Shown here: positions 1 to 6,356 of the stretch, in pieces | Layout: each line of letters opens with the position of its first letter | How positions within the stretch are numbered: position 1 is the stretch's first letter | DNA from: Planctomycetaceae bacterium | GTDB taxonomy: Bacteria; Planctomycetota; Planctomycetia; Planctomycetales; Planctomycetaceae | Direction of reading: 5' to 3' | NCBI GenBank assembly: GCA_020426065.1 | Contig: JAGQQT010000074.1 | Coordinates: forward strand, 1-11,753 | DNA length: 11,753 nt | Notes under the pieces: model-generated | Told to the model about the DNA's origin: nothing | Seen by the model: only the letters and a program-made list of their open reading frames with translations | The model's database searches: none | Made by a program: the position numbers and the translations under genes

Positions 1-2
1 CC

Positions 3-269
3 TTCCAGCAACTGTGGGGCTCAGCTCCTGTTCCGACGGAGCATGCCTATCGTGCGGACGAGAAAAAACGTCAACAGTTTGAGCAGGGGTTTCGGCACGG
101 ATTCACATGGTCATTTGGAGATACACCCTTTTGTCCGACAAACCCAAGTGAATCAAACCAGCCAGTATCTCATGGCTGGATCGAGGGTTGGAAGGCGGGA
201 GTCAAAGCGGGCGGGACGAATGGCCTGCCGTCGAAATACTCTTCCTTTATTGTCTGGCAGGCACCGTGA
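3..269 (+). CDS. C-terminal part of an RMF-like (ribosome modulation factor-like) protein
   Basis: An open frame enters from the left edge and stops at TGA 267-269, giving 88 residues with no start codon in the window. It looks coding: it is rich in Trp, Phe, Gly and charged residues, and the next gene has a good ribosome binding site just behind its stop. Residues about 22-67 show the spacing seen in ribosome modulation factor: a basic start, G-F-x-x-G-F (29-34), a Cys-Pro pair (44-45) and W-I-E-G-W-K-A-G (59-66). E. coli RMF has G-Y-x-x-G, C-P and W-L-G-G-W in the same order. RMF dimerises 70S ribosomes in stationary phase. Family membership is my inference from this motif pattern. The protein is longer than 55-residue RMF on both sides, so it may be an RMF-like domain with another role. 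The other long frame here (43-315, +) runs into the next gene and looks like a shadow. Confidence 0.55.
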   Translation, partial: FQQLWGSAPVPTEHAYRADEKKRQQFEQGFRHGFTWSFGDTPFCPTNPSESNQPVSHGWIEGWKAGVKAGGTNGLPSKYSSFIVWQAP

Positions 270-311
270 ATCGAGTGAGATGAGTCTATTTTTTCTGCAA
301 GGAGATTCACC

Positions 312-584
312 ATGAATACCACCTTCACGCTCAAAAAACTGGTCACTCACCCTTACTTTTCGATGTTCTGTGTGCTCACGCTGCTTTTTATCCTGCCGCA
401 GTATGGGGCAATGCCCATGATGTTTGCCAGTGCCGGGATTCTGACGGCCTGTGTAGCGGCGGTTCCGGAACAATTTCGAACCCGGAACGGTTCCCTGACG
501 ATGGCCATCTGCCTGGTCACGGCCATGTGGGTTGGAGCTGCAATCATCTCTGTCCTGTCGTTACTGGGCGAGATCCAGGGCTGA
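312..584 (+). CDS. Small integral membrane protein, unknown function
   Basis: This 90-residue protein starts at an ATG preceded by AAGGAG (299-304) at a 7-base spacing, one of the best ribosome binding sites in the window. It has three likely membrane segments: residues about 15-30, 33-51 and 61-84. The only polar stretches are a basic N-terminus (K8, K9) and a short loop with E-Q-F-R-T-R-N (53-59). There is no signal-peptide cleavage site, catalytic motif or recognisable family. It lies 42 bases after the RMF-like gene and 35 bases before the VOC gene, all on the plus strand, so co-transcription is plausible. I do not recognise the family and give no function. Confidence 0.7.
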   Translation: MNTTFTLKKLVTHPYFSMFCVLTLLFILPQYGAMPMMFASAGILTACVAAVPEQFRTRNGSLTMAICLVTAMWVGAAIISVLSLLGEIQG

Positions 585-619
585 ATCGACCGAAATGGAA
601 CTAGTGGAGCATATAACGT

Positions 620-982
620 ATGAGCATTAAAAGAATTGTTCCCGATATCACTTCAGATTGCATGGCCGACAGCCAGAAGTTCTATACTGAGTTCCTCGGC
701 ATGCAGCTTGCCATGGATATGGGCTGGATTCAGACATTTGTCTCCCCCCAAAACCAGACTGCGCAAATCACGCTCCTGCAATCGACCGGCCAGGCTGTTC
801 CCAATCCAAATCTTTCCATCGAGGTGGAGGATGTGGACAGTGCCCACGCCAAAGCCGTGGAAATGGGTTACCCGATTGTCTATCCGCTGACGGATGAACC
901 ATGGGGAGTCCGCCGTTTTTTCGTCTCAGACCCCAACGGCCAGATCATCAACGTGATGTGCCATTTGAAAAGCCGAGGCTGA
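620..982 (+). CDS. VOC (glyoxalase/bleomycin resistance) superfamily protein
   Basis: A 120-residue single VOC domain. The N-terminal beta-alpha module (residues 5-30) contains D-S-Q-K-F-Y-T-E-F-L-G-M, the usual signature of this fold. The second half has the V-E-D-V-D-S-A-H-A-K-A linker and helix (68-79), then W-G-V-R-R-F-F-V-S-D-P-N-G (95-107), the typical closing hairpin. Members include glyoxalases, ring-cleaving dioxygenases and antibiotic-binding proteins, most working as dimers. The metal-binding Glu often found after D-P-x-G is replaced here by Asn (N111), and no His sits at the usual first-strand ligand position. A ligand-binding or non-metal role is therefore as likely as catalysis. 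TGGAG at 605-609, 10 bases upstream, supports the start. The substrate cannot be deduced. Confidence 0.87.
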   Translation: MSIKRIVPDITSDCMADSQKFYTEFLGMQLAMDMGWIQTFVSPQNQTAQITLLQSTGQAVPNPNLSIEVEDVDSAHAKAVEMGYPIVYPLTDEPWGVRRFFVSDPNGQIINVMCHLKSRG

Positions 983-1090
983 GATGGCTTTCCCAAGGAT
1001 AATCCACGGGCGGATGATCACGCCTGTTGTGACATGATTTAGGTCTCCACGAGAGTGGATCTGTCCCGATTGTATAGCAAGGGAGGCTGC

Positions 1091-1633
1091 ATGCCTGCGA
1101 ATGTGAAGGCTGCAAAAGATCTCGTCAAAAGCCTGGTGACAGACCAGTTGCTGGGACAGGTGGGAAAGCCATTCAACGACGATGAATTTGAAGGGTATTC
1201 CGTCGTCAAGAATTGGAGAGCGGCTGTGAGCAGCAGCAAAAACACCAGGTACTGGCTCTATGCTGGTACGGAAGTTTTCAATGATCTTGGCATTCGAATC
1301 CATACCGAATGGGGAAATCATTTTCTCGGTGAGTTGAACAAAACATCTGACATGCTCACCCGAACAATTTCCAAGCTGCTGGTCAAAGTCTTGTCACCCG
1401 AATTACTTAAAAAAGTTGGTGGAAAAGAAGGTCCGGTCTTCGAAAAAATTATTTATGATATTCGAAGCATTGCCATGGATTATGCTTACGAAGAATTGCT
1501 CCCTGATCGGTACTTCCATGATGTCATTGAACCCATCTATCGGTCAGGTCATTACGTTTGTGGCTGGAATGGGAACAAGAAAATCAAATCGGTAAAACAC
1601 CTCATCAAGATGAAAGCCGAAGTCATCTACTGA
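1091..1633 (+). CDS. Hypothetical protein, 180 residues, A+T-richer than neighbours
   Basis: I chose the ATG at 1091 because AAGGGAGG (1079-1086) lies just upstream with a 4-base gap. A GTG at 1055 in the same frame would add 12 residues but has no Shine-Dalgarno sequence and sits inside a small hairpin (TCCAC/GTGGA). The protein is soluble-looking and Lys-rich. Residues 5-25 and 85-110 look helical. Aromatic clusters occur at Y53-W54-L55-Y56, W74-G75-N76-H77-F78 and Y130-x-Y132, with C157-G-W near the end. I see no membrane segment, signal peptide, nucleotide-binding motif or DNA-binding motif, and recognise no family. The base composition is visibly A+T-richer than pcm, glmS or cstA, and Lys codons are frequent, which suggests recent acquisition. 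It is 108 bases downstream of the VOC gene and converges on pcm. Confidence 0.7.
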   Translation: MPANVKAAKDLVKSLVTDQLLGQVGKPFNDDEFEGYSVVKNWRAAVSSSKNTRYWLYAGTEVFNDLGIRIHTEWGNHFLGELNKTSDMLTRTISKLLVKVLSPELLKKVGGKEGPVFEKIIYDIRSIAMDYAYEELLPDRYFHDVIEPIYRSGHYVCGWNGNKKIKSVKHLIKMKAEVIY

Positions 1634-1776
1634 GAATCCTGCTCACTTGCCGCCAGACTCCGTAGGAAGTTTCACTCCCCGCACCCCGAAACCGCACCGC
1701 ATGTTTCATTCGAAAGGCGTTCGTTGCGATACTCGCAGTTCGCACCGTAGACAAACGAGAGCAGGGGAGACCATTT

Positions 1777-2445
1777 CTAGTCTTCCTCATCCCAGCCTGC
1801 TTCTCCGATGAGCGGGACGAAGCGGACCTGGTCGAGGATTTTTTCTTTGAACTGTTGAGGACCGGTGCGGGTCACGCAGAGCAGTTGCTGGTGATTGGGA
1901 TCAGGACCAGCGGGGATGATCAATCTGCCGCCGATCGTTAACTGATCGCAGAGAGTGCGGGGAACTTCTGGGGCCGCAGCGGCAACCAGAATGGCTTGAT
2001 AGGGAGCGGCCTGAGGCCAGCCCAGAGTGCCATCGCAGCATTTGACCTCAACATTGTCATAGCCACCGGCTTGAAGACGATTTTGAGCCAGGTCAGCCAG
2101 CTCGGGAATCCGTTCCAGACTGATCACGCGCCGGGCAATTCGGCTGAGAATGGCAGCGGCATATCCGGATCCGGTCCCCACTTCCAGAACATGGTCCTCG
2201 GGATTAATGCGGGCGGCATCAATCATGAGGGCCACGATGAACGGCTGTGAGATCGTCTGGCCACATTCGATGGGCAGGGCAGAGTCGGCATAAGCAGACG
2301 AAAGCTGCTCCGGCAGTACAAACTGCTCGCGCGGGACATCGGAAAAAGCCTGCAGCAGAGCCGGATTCTGGATCCCCCGCTGCCGGAGGAGCGAAACCAT
2401 TGCGGCTCTCTCTCTGCTCCTGTCGGCCACGGGGTTGATCTCCAC
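1777..2445 (-). CDS. pcm: Protein-L-isoaspartate O-methyltransferase
   Basis: Pcm methylates L-isoaspartyl residues of damaged proteins using S-adenosylmethionine, starting their repair to aspartate in the cytoplasm. Family marks are all present in 222 residues: D-V-P-R-E-Q-F-V (36-43), A-L-P-I-E-C-G-Q-T-I-S-Q-P-F (56-69, the substrate-side signature), the SAM-binding motif V-L-E-V-G-T-G-S-G-Y (86-95), S-L-E-R (109-112), G-G-R-L-I-I-P-A-G (172-180) and the closing L-I-G-E-A-G-W (212-218). Length is normal. The start given is GTG, 6 bases after the upstream gene's stop and without a clear Shine-Dalgarno sequence, so it probably depends on translational coupling. An ATG at residue 16 is an alternative, but the R-E-R-x-x-M-V segment before and around it fits the usual N-terminus. 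The C-terminus ends in an acidic W-D-E-E-D. Confidence 0.96.
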   Translation of the reverse strand: MEINPVADRSRERAAMVSLLRQRGIQNPALLQAFSDVPREQFVLPEQLSSAYADSALPIECGQTISQPFIVALMIDAARINPEDHVLEVGTGSGYAAAILSRIARRVISLERIPELADLAQNRLQAGGYDNVEVKCCDGTLGWPQAAPYQAILVAAAAPEVPRTLCDQLTIGGRLIIPAGPDPNHQQLLCVTRTGPQQFKEKILDQVRFVPLIGEAGWDEED

Positions 2446-2451
2446 AATCTG

Positions 2452-2961
2452 CTATTGAACAGCCTGACGGAACTGGAAACTGTCCACAATCGAAATCGGC
2501 TCGGGAGCTTCCATCCGGGGATTCATTGTGTAGGGAAAGGCATACGCGACGACTTTTCCGGAAGTCAGCTCTGCAATGAACAAACCTCCCTGAGAGGGCT
2601 GTTTGAGGCTGGCGCCACGAGTGGCGATGTTCAGCAATCCGGAGGACATCACGAAACTGGGACGGCTGTCGGGAGCGAGTTCGAAATCTGGCAGGATGCT
2701 TCGAAAGTAGAACTGATTGAACTTGCGGGTCTGGGGATTGACGCTCGCACCGAACAGTCGACCGGTGAGAAAGTCCAGCACGAAGACGGCATCGCTCGAG
2801 TTGACCACTCCGGTCCGGACGGTTTCGATCATGAACTTCGATCCCCCCGCATCCCGGTCAACAGCCAGCGCTGGCTCGCTGGGCCAGAAATAGGAAATCA
2901 TCAAGCCACCAACCAGTCCACAGGCAAACCATGCCATGCGCGAAGTTTCCGTACCGTTCAT
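2452..2961 (-). CDS. Membrane-anchored protein with propeller-like strands, upstream of pcm
   Basis: I chose the ATG at 2961 because AAAGG (2969-2973) lies 7 bases upstream. An earlier ATG at 3021 would add 20 residues that look non-conserved. The 169-residue product has one N-terminal hydrophobic segment (about residues 9-25) followed by W-P-S-E-P-A-L-A-V, so it is either anchored or cleaved after an A-L-A-type site. The remainder should lie outside the cytoplasmic membrane. Two segments resemble each other: F-V-L-D-F-L-T-G-R-L (60-69) and L-F-I-A-E-L-T-S-G-K-V (127-137), the look of a propeller-blade strand pair. No catalytic residue stands out. It precedes pcm by 6 bases and is surely co-transcribed with it. 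I recall similar proteins of unknown role from planctomycetes, but cannot verify this here. Confidence 0.8.
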   Translation of the reverse strand: MNGTETSRMAWFACGLVGGLMISYFWPSEPALAVDRDAGGSKFMIETVRTGVVNSSDAVFVLDFLTGRLFGASVNPQTRKFNQFYFRSILPDFELAPDSRPSFVMSSGLLNIATRGASLKQPSQGGLFIAELTSGKVVAYAFPYTMNPRMEAPEPISIVDSFQFRQAVQ

Positions 2962-3101
2962 GCTCAGACCTTTTCCGGATGAGATTTCTGAATGCTGTGT
3001 CATCACTCCGTGCGGAGTCATCTACTGGTTTTAGCATACGGAAAAACAATTCAATCGGCTACAAAGAAAGTCTGCCGGGTTGCGGAATGTGGCGGAAGTC
3101 C

Positions 3102-3141
3102 AATAAAAAAACTCTCCTGCCTGGCAAACCGGGCAGGAGAG
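3102..3141 (-). terminator. Intrinsic (rho-independent) terminator of the flagellin gene
   Basis: On the minus strand, 33 bases after the flagellin stop, a perfect 10-bp stem is formed by CTCTCCTGCC and GGCAGGAGAG (plus-strand arms 3112-3121 and 3132-3141) around a 10-base loop. It is followed immediately by seven T residues and then ATT (plus-strand 3102-3111 AATAAAAAAA). This is a textbook terminator in the minus direction only, since no T run follows on the plus strand. It separates flagellin transcription from the pcm operon. Confidence 0.93.
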
Positions 3142-3173
3142 CGAAATTGTCCTGTTCTAATCGTGCGTCAGAA

Positions 3174-5783
3174 TTATCCGAGCAGCGAGAGAACCTGAGA
3201 CGGGTTCTGATTGGCGATTGCCAGAACCGAGATACCCGACTGGCTCAGAATCTGAGATTTGGTCAGTTCGGCAGTCGATTCTGCGAAGTCGGTGTCGACG
3301 ATGACCGAACGGGCTTCGGAAATGTTTTCCAGAGCAACACCCAGGGTGTTCACGTTCGTGTCGATCACGTTCTTCTGGATAGCCCCGAGTCGACCGCGGA
3401 GAGTCGAAACACGGTTGATGGACTGCTCGACGATGTCGACCAGCACGCTACCCGGGGTATCCGGACCGATATCGAGCAGGCTCTTGCCGGCACCGGATCC
3501 CAGTTCGTACAGTTTTCCGGCCACACCACCCAGACGAGCGGTGTTGACGGCTTCGATTCCGATCCCGATCTGACCGGCTGCAGACACTTCCTGACCAATC
3601 TGGAACAGAGAACCCCCGCCGGTGATCGTGACGTTGGCACGTCGACCACGAACGTTGTTGGTTTCGTTGAAGGTCAAAGAGGCATCCAGAGAGGTCGTTT
3701 TGATACGAGCCTGCAGACCTTTTGTCTGGGCAACCTGTCCGTTGATGACCGCTTCCAGATCCAGACCGGTGTCACGTCGTGTTGTGGTGACGTTGTCTGT
3801 CGAGGTGGTATTGAAGCTACCTGACAGGACGTTGACCGACACGAACTGATCGGCACCGTAATCGGTGCTCTGCAGTTTGAGGACTCGGCTGGAGACATCG
3901 ACAGTGTCCTGTGCCTGGGCGGTCACCACTTCTGTTCCGTTGCCTTCGACCTGAACGTTGACCAGGCCTCGGGCAGTGGCTGCTCCATCGCTGGTGTCGG
4001 TTGAGATGAAGGTGCGGATATCATCAGCAGTTGTGGTGATGTTACCCCATTCATCGGTAGCCAGCTTCACGGTGATCGTATTGTCGGCCGTTCCGGTCTG
4101 GGCAACCGAAATTGACAGAGAAGCGTTGGCAGCTTCAGTCGCGGCGAAGACCACGTTCACAACACCTTCTGTGCCGTAAGCACGGGCATCGTTGAAGGTA
4201 ATACCGTTGTTCAGACCATCGTTTCCACCCTGCAGCTGCAGTGCTGAAGTCTGAGCACTGAACACAGCTGTTGAAGTAGAATCTGTGGATGTAGCAGCTG
4301 CGGCGATGAAGGCCTGAGCAGCCACAGCATTGGTGGATGTTCCACTGTTGACCAGAGCCAGAATGTCGGCAATGGTCGATGTGGTGGCACCACTCGACTT
4401 GGCCAGCTGGATCTGGATGGTGGTATCGCCGGTTTCAGCGTTTGTGGAAACCGAAGAGACGGACAGAGTGTTGGTTGCAGTGGCTGCTTCCACAAACTGC
4501 ACGAACACTTCGCCACCCAGAGAGGCCACAGAGCCACCGGATCCGCTGTTGCGGTTATCCAGGAATTTGATGTCGGCGGTATCGCCACCACCAGTGAGGG
4601 CACTGGTGGCAGTTGCAGTTGCTGCAGCAGCCAGAGCACCTGTTCCATCGCCAGCGGTTGAGGCACTAATAAAGGCCTGAGCAGCGACGGCATTGGCAGA
4701 AGTTCCACTGTTCACCAGGGCGAGGATGTCGGAAACAGTTGAGGTCACTGTTGCTGTACCGCTGGTTTCGTTTCCAAGCTCGATAGCAATGGTAGTGTTA
4801 CCATTGGCCGTTGTTGTGATGCTGGATACTGAAGCCGTGTTGGTTGTTGTACCACCTGTTACGGCATCAACGAACACCACGCTGACGGAACCCCCCAGAG
4901 AAGCATCGGAACCCAGAGTCTGAGTTGTCCGGGCATCGGTGAAGGTGATTGTTGCGTTGGCAGTAGCAGTTGTACCAGTAACGTCAACGGTGTTCGCAAT
5001 GGCATCGCCAGTCTGAACATTTCCAAATGCCTGGGTGGCACCGAGAGAGAAGGTCAAACCTGGATCAAAGCTGGCCTGAACACCGGTAACATCAGACACC
5101 GAGTTGATGGCGTTTTTGATGTCGGCAGTGGTACTGGCAGACCCCAGGAAGATGACCTGAGAACCTTTGGCACCAGCCAGTTCGATTGTAGAAGCCGCGG
5201 AAAGGCTTCCGCCACCGTAACGCAGTTCTGCTTTTTCAGCAGCCTGGGTAATGGCAGCTTCGATTTCAATCGTGGACGAGGTGCTGAAGACGGCTTCGTT
5301 GATCTGGAAGTCGCTCAGTTTGTTTGCATCTGCCGGAGTTGTGCTCGTAATAAATGCTTTGCTGCCGTCGATCAGTTTGTCGCCGGCGAATGTAGTGTTG
5401 GCAGAAATACGGTTGATAGCGGACAGAGCGGCGTCGACCTGCAGCTGATTCGCCTCAATTTCCGACTGAGACAGTGCACCACTGTTGAGTGATTCCTGAA
5501 CCAGTCCACGTACCTGATTGAGCAGGTTGTTGACTTCGCCCAGGGCGGCATCAGCGGTTGCAATCACGTTGTTGGCACGATTGCTGTTTTTGATAGATTG
5601 CTCGATCGCAGAAATCTGTGACCGAAGGGTTTCACCGGCAATCAGACCGGCCGGATTGTCTTTACCGGAGTTGATCTTCAAACCGGTTGAGAGTCGTGTC
5701 AGAGCTGTATTCTGCAGCTCGTTGGCACGATTCAAACTTCGCAAACCTCGCAAAGAGGCGACGTTTGTATTGATTCTCGTCAT
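3174..5783 (-). CDS. fliC: Flagellin with a large repeat-containing variable domain
   Basis: Structural subunit of the flagellar filament, 869 residues against roughly 270-500 in common model bacteria. The N-terminal D0/D1 helices (1-140) contain M-T-R-I-N-T-N, L-S-T-G-L-K-I-N-S-G-K-D-N-P-A-G (31-46) and N-R-A-N-N-V-I-A-T-A-D-A-A-L. The C-terminal D1/D0 helices (about 748-869) end in A-N-Q-N-P-S-Q-V-L-S-L-L-G, the usual flagellin tail. Between them lie a hook/flagellin IN-like stretch (about 213-239, D-I-K-N-A-I-N with G-V-Q-A), three diverged repeats (279-about 640), and an I-T-G-G-G-containing core (about 680-745). I see no cysteine and a single Trp, which is normal for flagellins. AAAGG 9 bases before the ATG supports the start, and a strong terminator lies 33 bases after the stop, so it is probably transcribed alone. 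The family is certain. The symbol fliC is generic, and hag or flaA would serve equally. Confidence 0.96.
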   Translation of the reverse strand: MTRINTNVASLRGLRSLNRANELQNTALTRLSTGLKINSGKDNPAGLIAGETLRSQISAIEQSIKNSNRANNVIATADAALGEVNNLLNQVRGLVQESLNSGALSQSEIEANQLQVDAALSAINRISANTTFAGDKLIDGSKAFITSTTPADANKLSDFQINEAVFSTSSTIEIEAAITQAAEKAELRYGGGSLSAASTIELAGAKGSQVIFLGSASTTADIKNAINSVSDVTGVQASFDPGLTFSLGATQAFGNVQTGDAIANTVDVTGTTATANATITFTDARTTQTLGSDASLGGSVSVVFVDAVTGGTTTNTASVSSITTTANGNTTIAIELGNETSGTATVTSTVSDILALVNSGTSANAVAAQAFISASTAGDGTGALAAAATATATSALTGGGDTADIKFLDNRNSGSGGSVASLGGEVFVQFVEAATATNTLSVSSVSTNAETGDTTIQIQLAKSSGATTSTIADILALVNSGTSTNAVAAQAFIAAAATSTDSTSTAVFSAQTSALQLQGGNDGLNNGITFNDARAYGTEGVVNVVFAATEAANASLSISVAQTGTADNTITVKLATDEWGNITTTADDIRTFISTDTSDGAATARGLVNVQVEGNGTEVVTAQAQDTVDVSSRVLKLQSTDYGADQFVSVNVLSGSFNTTSTDNVTTTRRDTGLDLEAVINGQVAQTKGLQARIKTTSLDASLTFNETNNVRGRRANVTITGGGSLFQIGQEVSAAGQIGIGIEAVNTARLGGVAGKLYELGSGAGKSLLDIGPDTPGSVLVDIVEQSINRVSTLRGRLGAIQKNVIDTNVNTLGVALENISEARSVIVDTDFAESTAELTKSQILSQSGISVLAIANQNPSQVLSLLG
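3867..4202 (-). repeat. Flagellin variable-region repeat, unit 3 (more diverged)
   Basis: Encodes residues 528 to about 639. It opens with I-T-F-N-D-A-R, close to unit 1, followed by G-V-V-N-V-V-F and D-D-I-R-T-F-I-S in the place of D-I-L-A-L-V-N (Asp at 588, 115 codons after unit 2), then A-A-T-A-R-G-L-V-N-V and V-L-K-L-Q. The right boundary is approximate because the unit grades into the conserved Y-G-A-D-Q-F-V-S-V region. Confidence 0.6.
4203..4571 (-). repeat. Flagellin variable-region repeat, unit 2
   Basis: Encodes residues 405-527. It opens with I-K-F-L-D-N-R, has G-G-E-V-F-V-Q-F, then D-I-L-A-L-V-N-S-G-T-S-T-N-A-V-A-A-Q-A-F-I (Asp at 473) and closes with S-A-L-Q-L-Q-G-G-N-D. It is the closest relative of unit 1 and in register with it, with small length differences. 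Confidence 0.8.
4572..4949 (-). repeat. Flagellin variable-region repeat, unit 1
   Basis: Encodes residues 279-404. It opens with I-T-F-T-D-A-R, continues with G-G-S-V-S-V-V-F, then D-I-L-A-L-V-N-S-G-T-S-A-N-A-V-A-A-Q-A-F-I (Asp at 352) and closes with S-A-L-T-G-G-G-D. The D-I-L-A-L-V-N block recurs 121 codons later in unit 2 with only a few changes. The matching DNA is clearly related but diverged. Confidence 0.8.
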
Positions 5784-5808
5784 TGGGAATCGCCTTTCCT
5801 AACTTCCT
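5784..5808 (-). promoter_or_regulatory. Flagellin translation leader with ribosome binding site and two AGGA motifs
   Basis: On the minus strand the 25 bases before the flagellin ATG contain AGGA (plus-strand TCCT 5805-5808) and a second AGGA (5797-5800) that runs into the Shine-Dalgarno AAAGG (5793-5797), 9 bases from the start. GGAA and TTCC flank the AAGG and could form a weak 4-bp hairpin with the ribosome binding site in its loop. A GGA at or near the Shine-Dalgarno sequence is what CsrA binds in known targets. That CsrA binds here is an inference. The two motifs are closer together than is usual for bridging by one dimer. Confidence 0.5.
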
Positions 5809-6287
5809 GGCTGAATCGTCTGTGATTCGGAGCCAATTAACTGGGTTTTGACATATGTCCGGATGAACTTCTCAGGAATGAGGGCTCAAATGGTCTCTTT
5901 CTGAATGACTCACCAGAACTGGCATCCGTTGCCGTTTGGACTCCTGCGTGATTCCGCTCCCACTCCTGAATCGTGAGGTGCCTTCAACAGGCAGGATCTC
6001 GCGGATTCACTCGGATGAACGGAAAGGCAAGCGCAGTTGCACAACCGCGTTGCAACCTACATCGTCCGAAGACTATGTCGGCTATCATTCTTCCATCGGA
6101 CGTTCTGGATAATCCGCTTGAGGAAATAGGGCAAAATAAAAAGAAAAGGAGAAATAAGATAAGAGGGGGATATAAAACCAAGATTAGCGTGAAAACAGAG
6201 AGGGAGCTCCACGCAGGGTGGGACGGGAAGTGGTCTGACCAGTGCGATGCTCCGAATAGACAGATTGGGGCATTTGTACGGGTTCTC

Positions 6288-6309
6288 ATGACAGGTACAG
6301 ACCTGCCAT
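6288..6309. repeat. Inverted repeat / hairpin A in the csrA-flagellin gap
   Basis: Arms ATGACAGGT and ACCTGCCAT around the loop ACAG. Read on the minus strand, all nine positions pair, one of them G-U; on the plus strand that position is an A-C mismatch. It is therefore a better hairpin in minus-strand RNA, the direction of csrA and flagellin. The inner CAGGT/ACCTG core is shared with hairpin B, 46 bases away centre to centre. No T run follows on either strand. Confidence 0.6.
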
Positions 6310-6332
6310 GCAGCACAACAGCTGGGATGTTG

Positions 6333-6356
6333 AGTCCCAGGTCAACACCTGGGACT
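6333..6356. repeat. Perfect inverted repeat / hairpin B in the csrA-flagellin gap
   Basis: Arms AGTCCCAGGT and ACCTGGGACT form a perfect 10-bp stem around the loop CAAC, stable on either strand. It lies about 120 bases downstream of the csrA stop. No T run follows, so it is not a classical terminator. An upstream CTGGGA (6322-6327) can pair with the TCCCAG (6335-6340) of the left arm, giving an alternative, mutually exclusive hairpin. It may be an operator, an RNA structure or a processing signal. Confidence 0.7.

Noticed and set aside
43..315. Plus-strand open frame of 90 codons at the left edge
   Set aside because: It has no ribosome binding site, its product is low-complexity Arg/Ser-rich, and it overlaps both the RMF-like frame and the start of the next gene. 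Frame 3 is far more protein-like.
1725..1737. Small hairpin TGCGA/TCGCA between the converging genes at 1633 and 1777
   Set aside because: Only 5 bp with a 3-base loop and no T run; too weak to call a terminator. I see nothing else in this 143-base gap.
2455..3824. Long plus-strand open frames antisense to the pcm operon and flagellin (2455-2982, 2931-3824)
   Set aside because: They mirror strongly coding minus-strand genes, and 2931-3824 even crosses the flagellin terminator. No ribosome binding site or recognisable product.
5920..5932. Sigma-54-like TGGCATCCGTTGC upstream of flagellin
   Set aside because: The spacing between the TGGC and TTGC parts is two bases too short, and it points away from flagellin on the plus strand.
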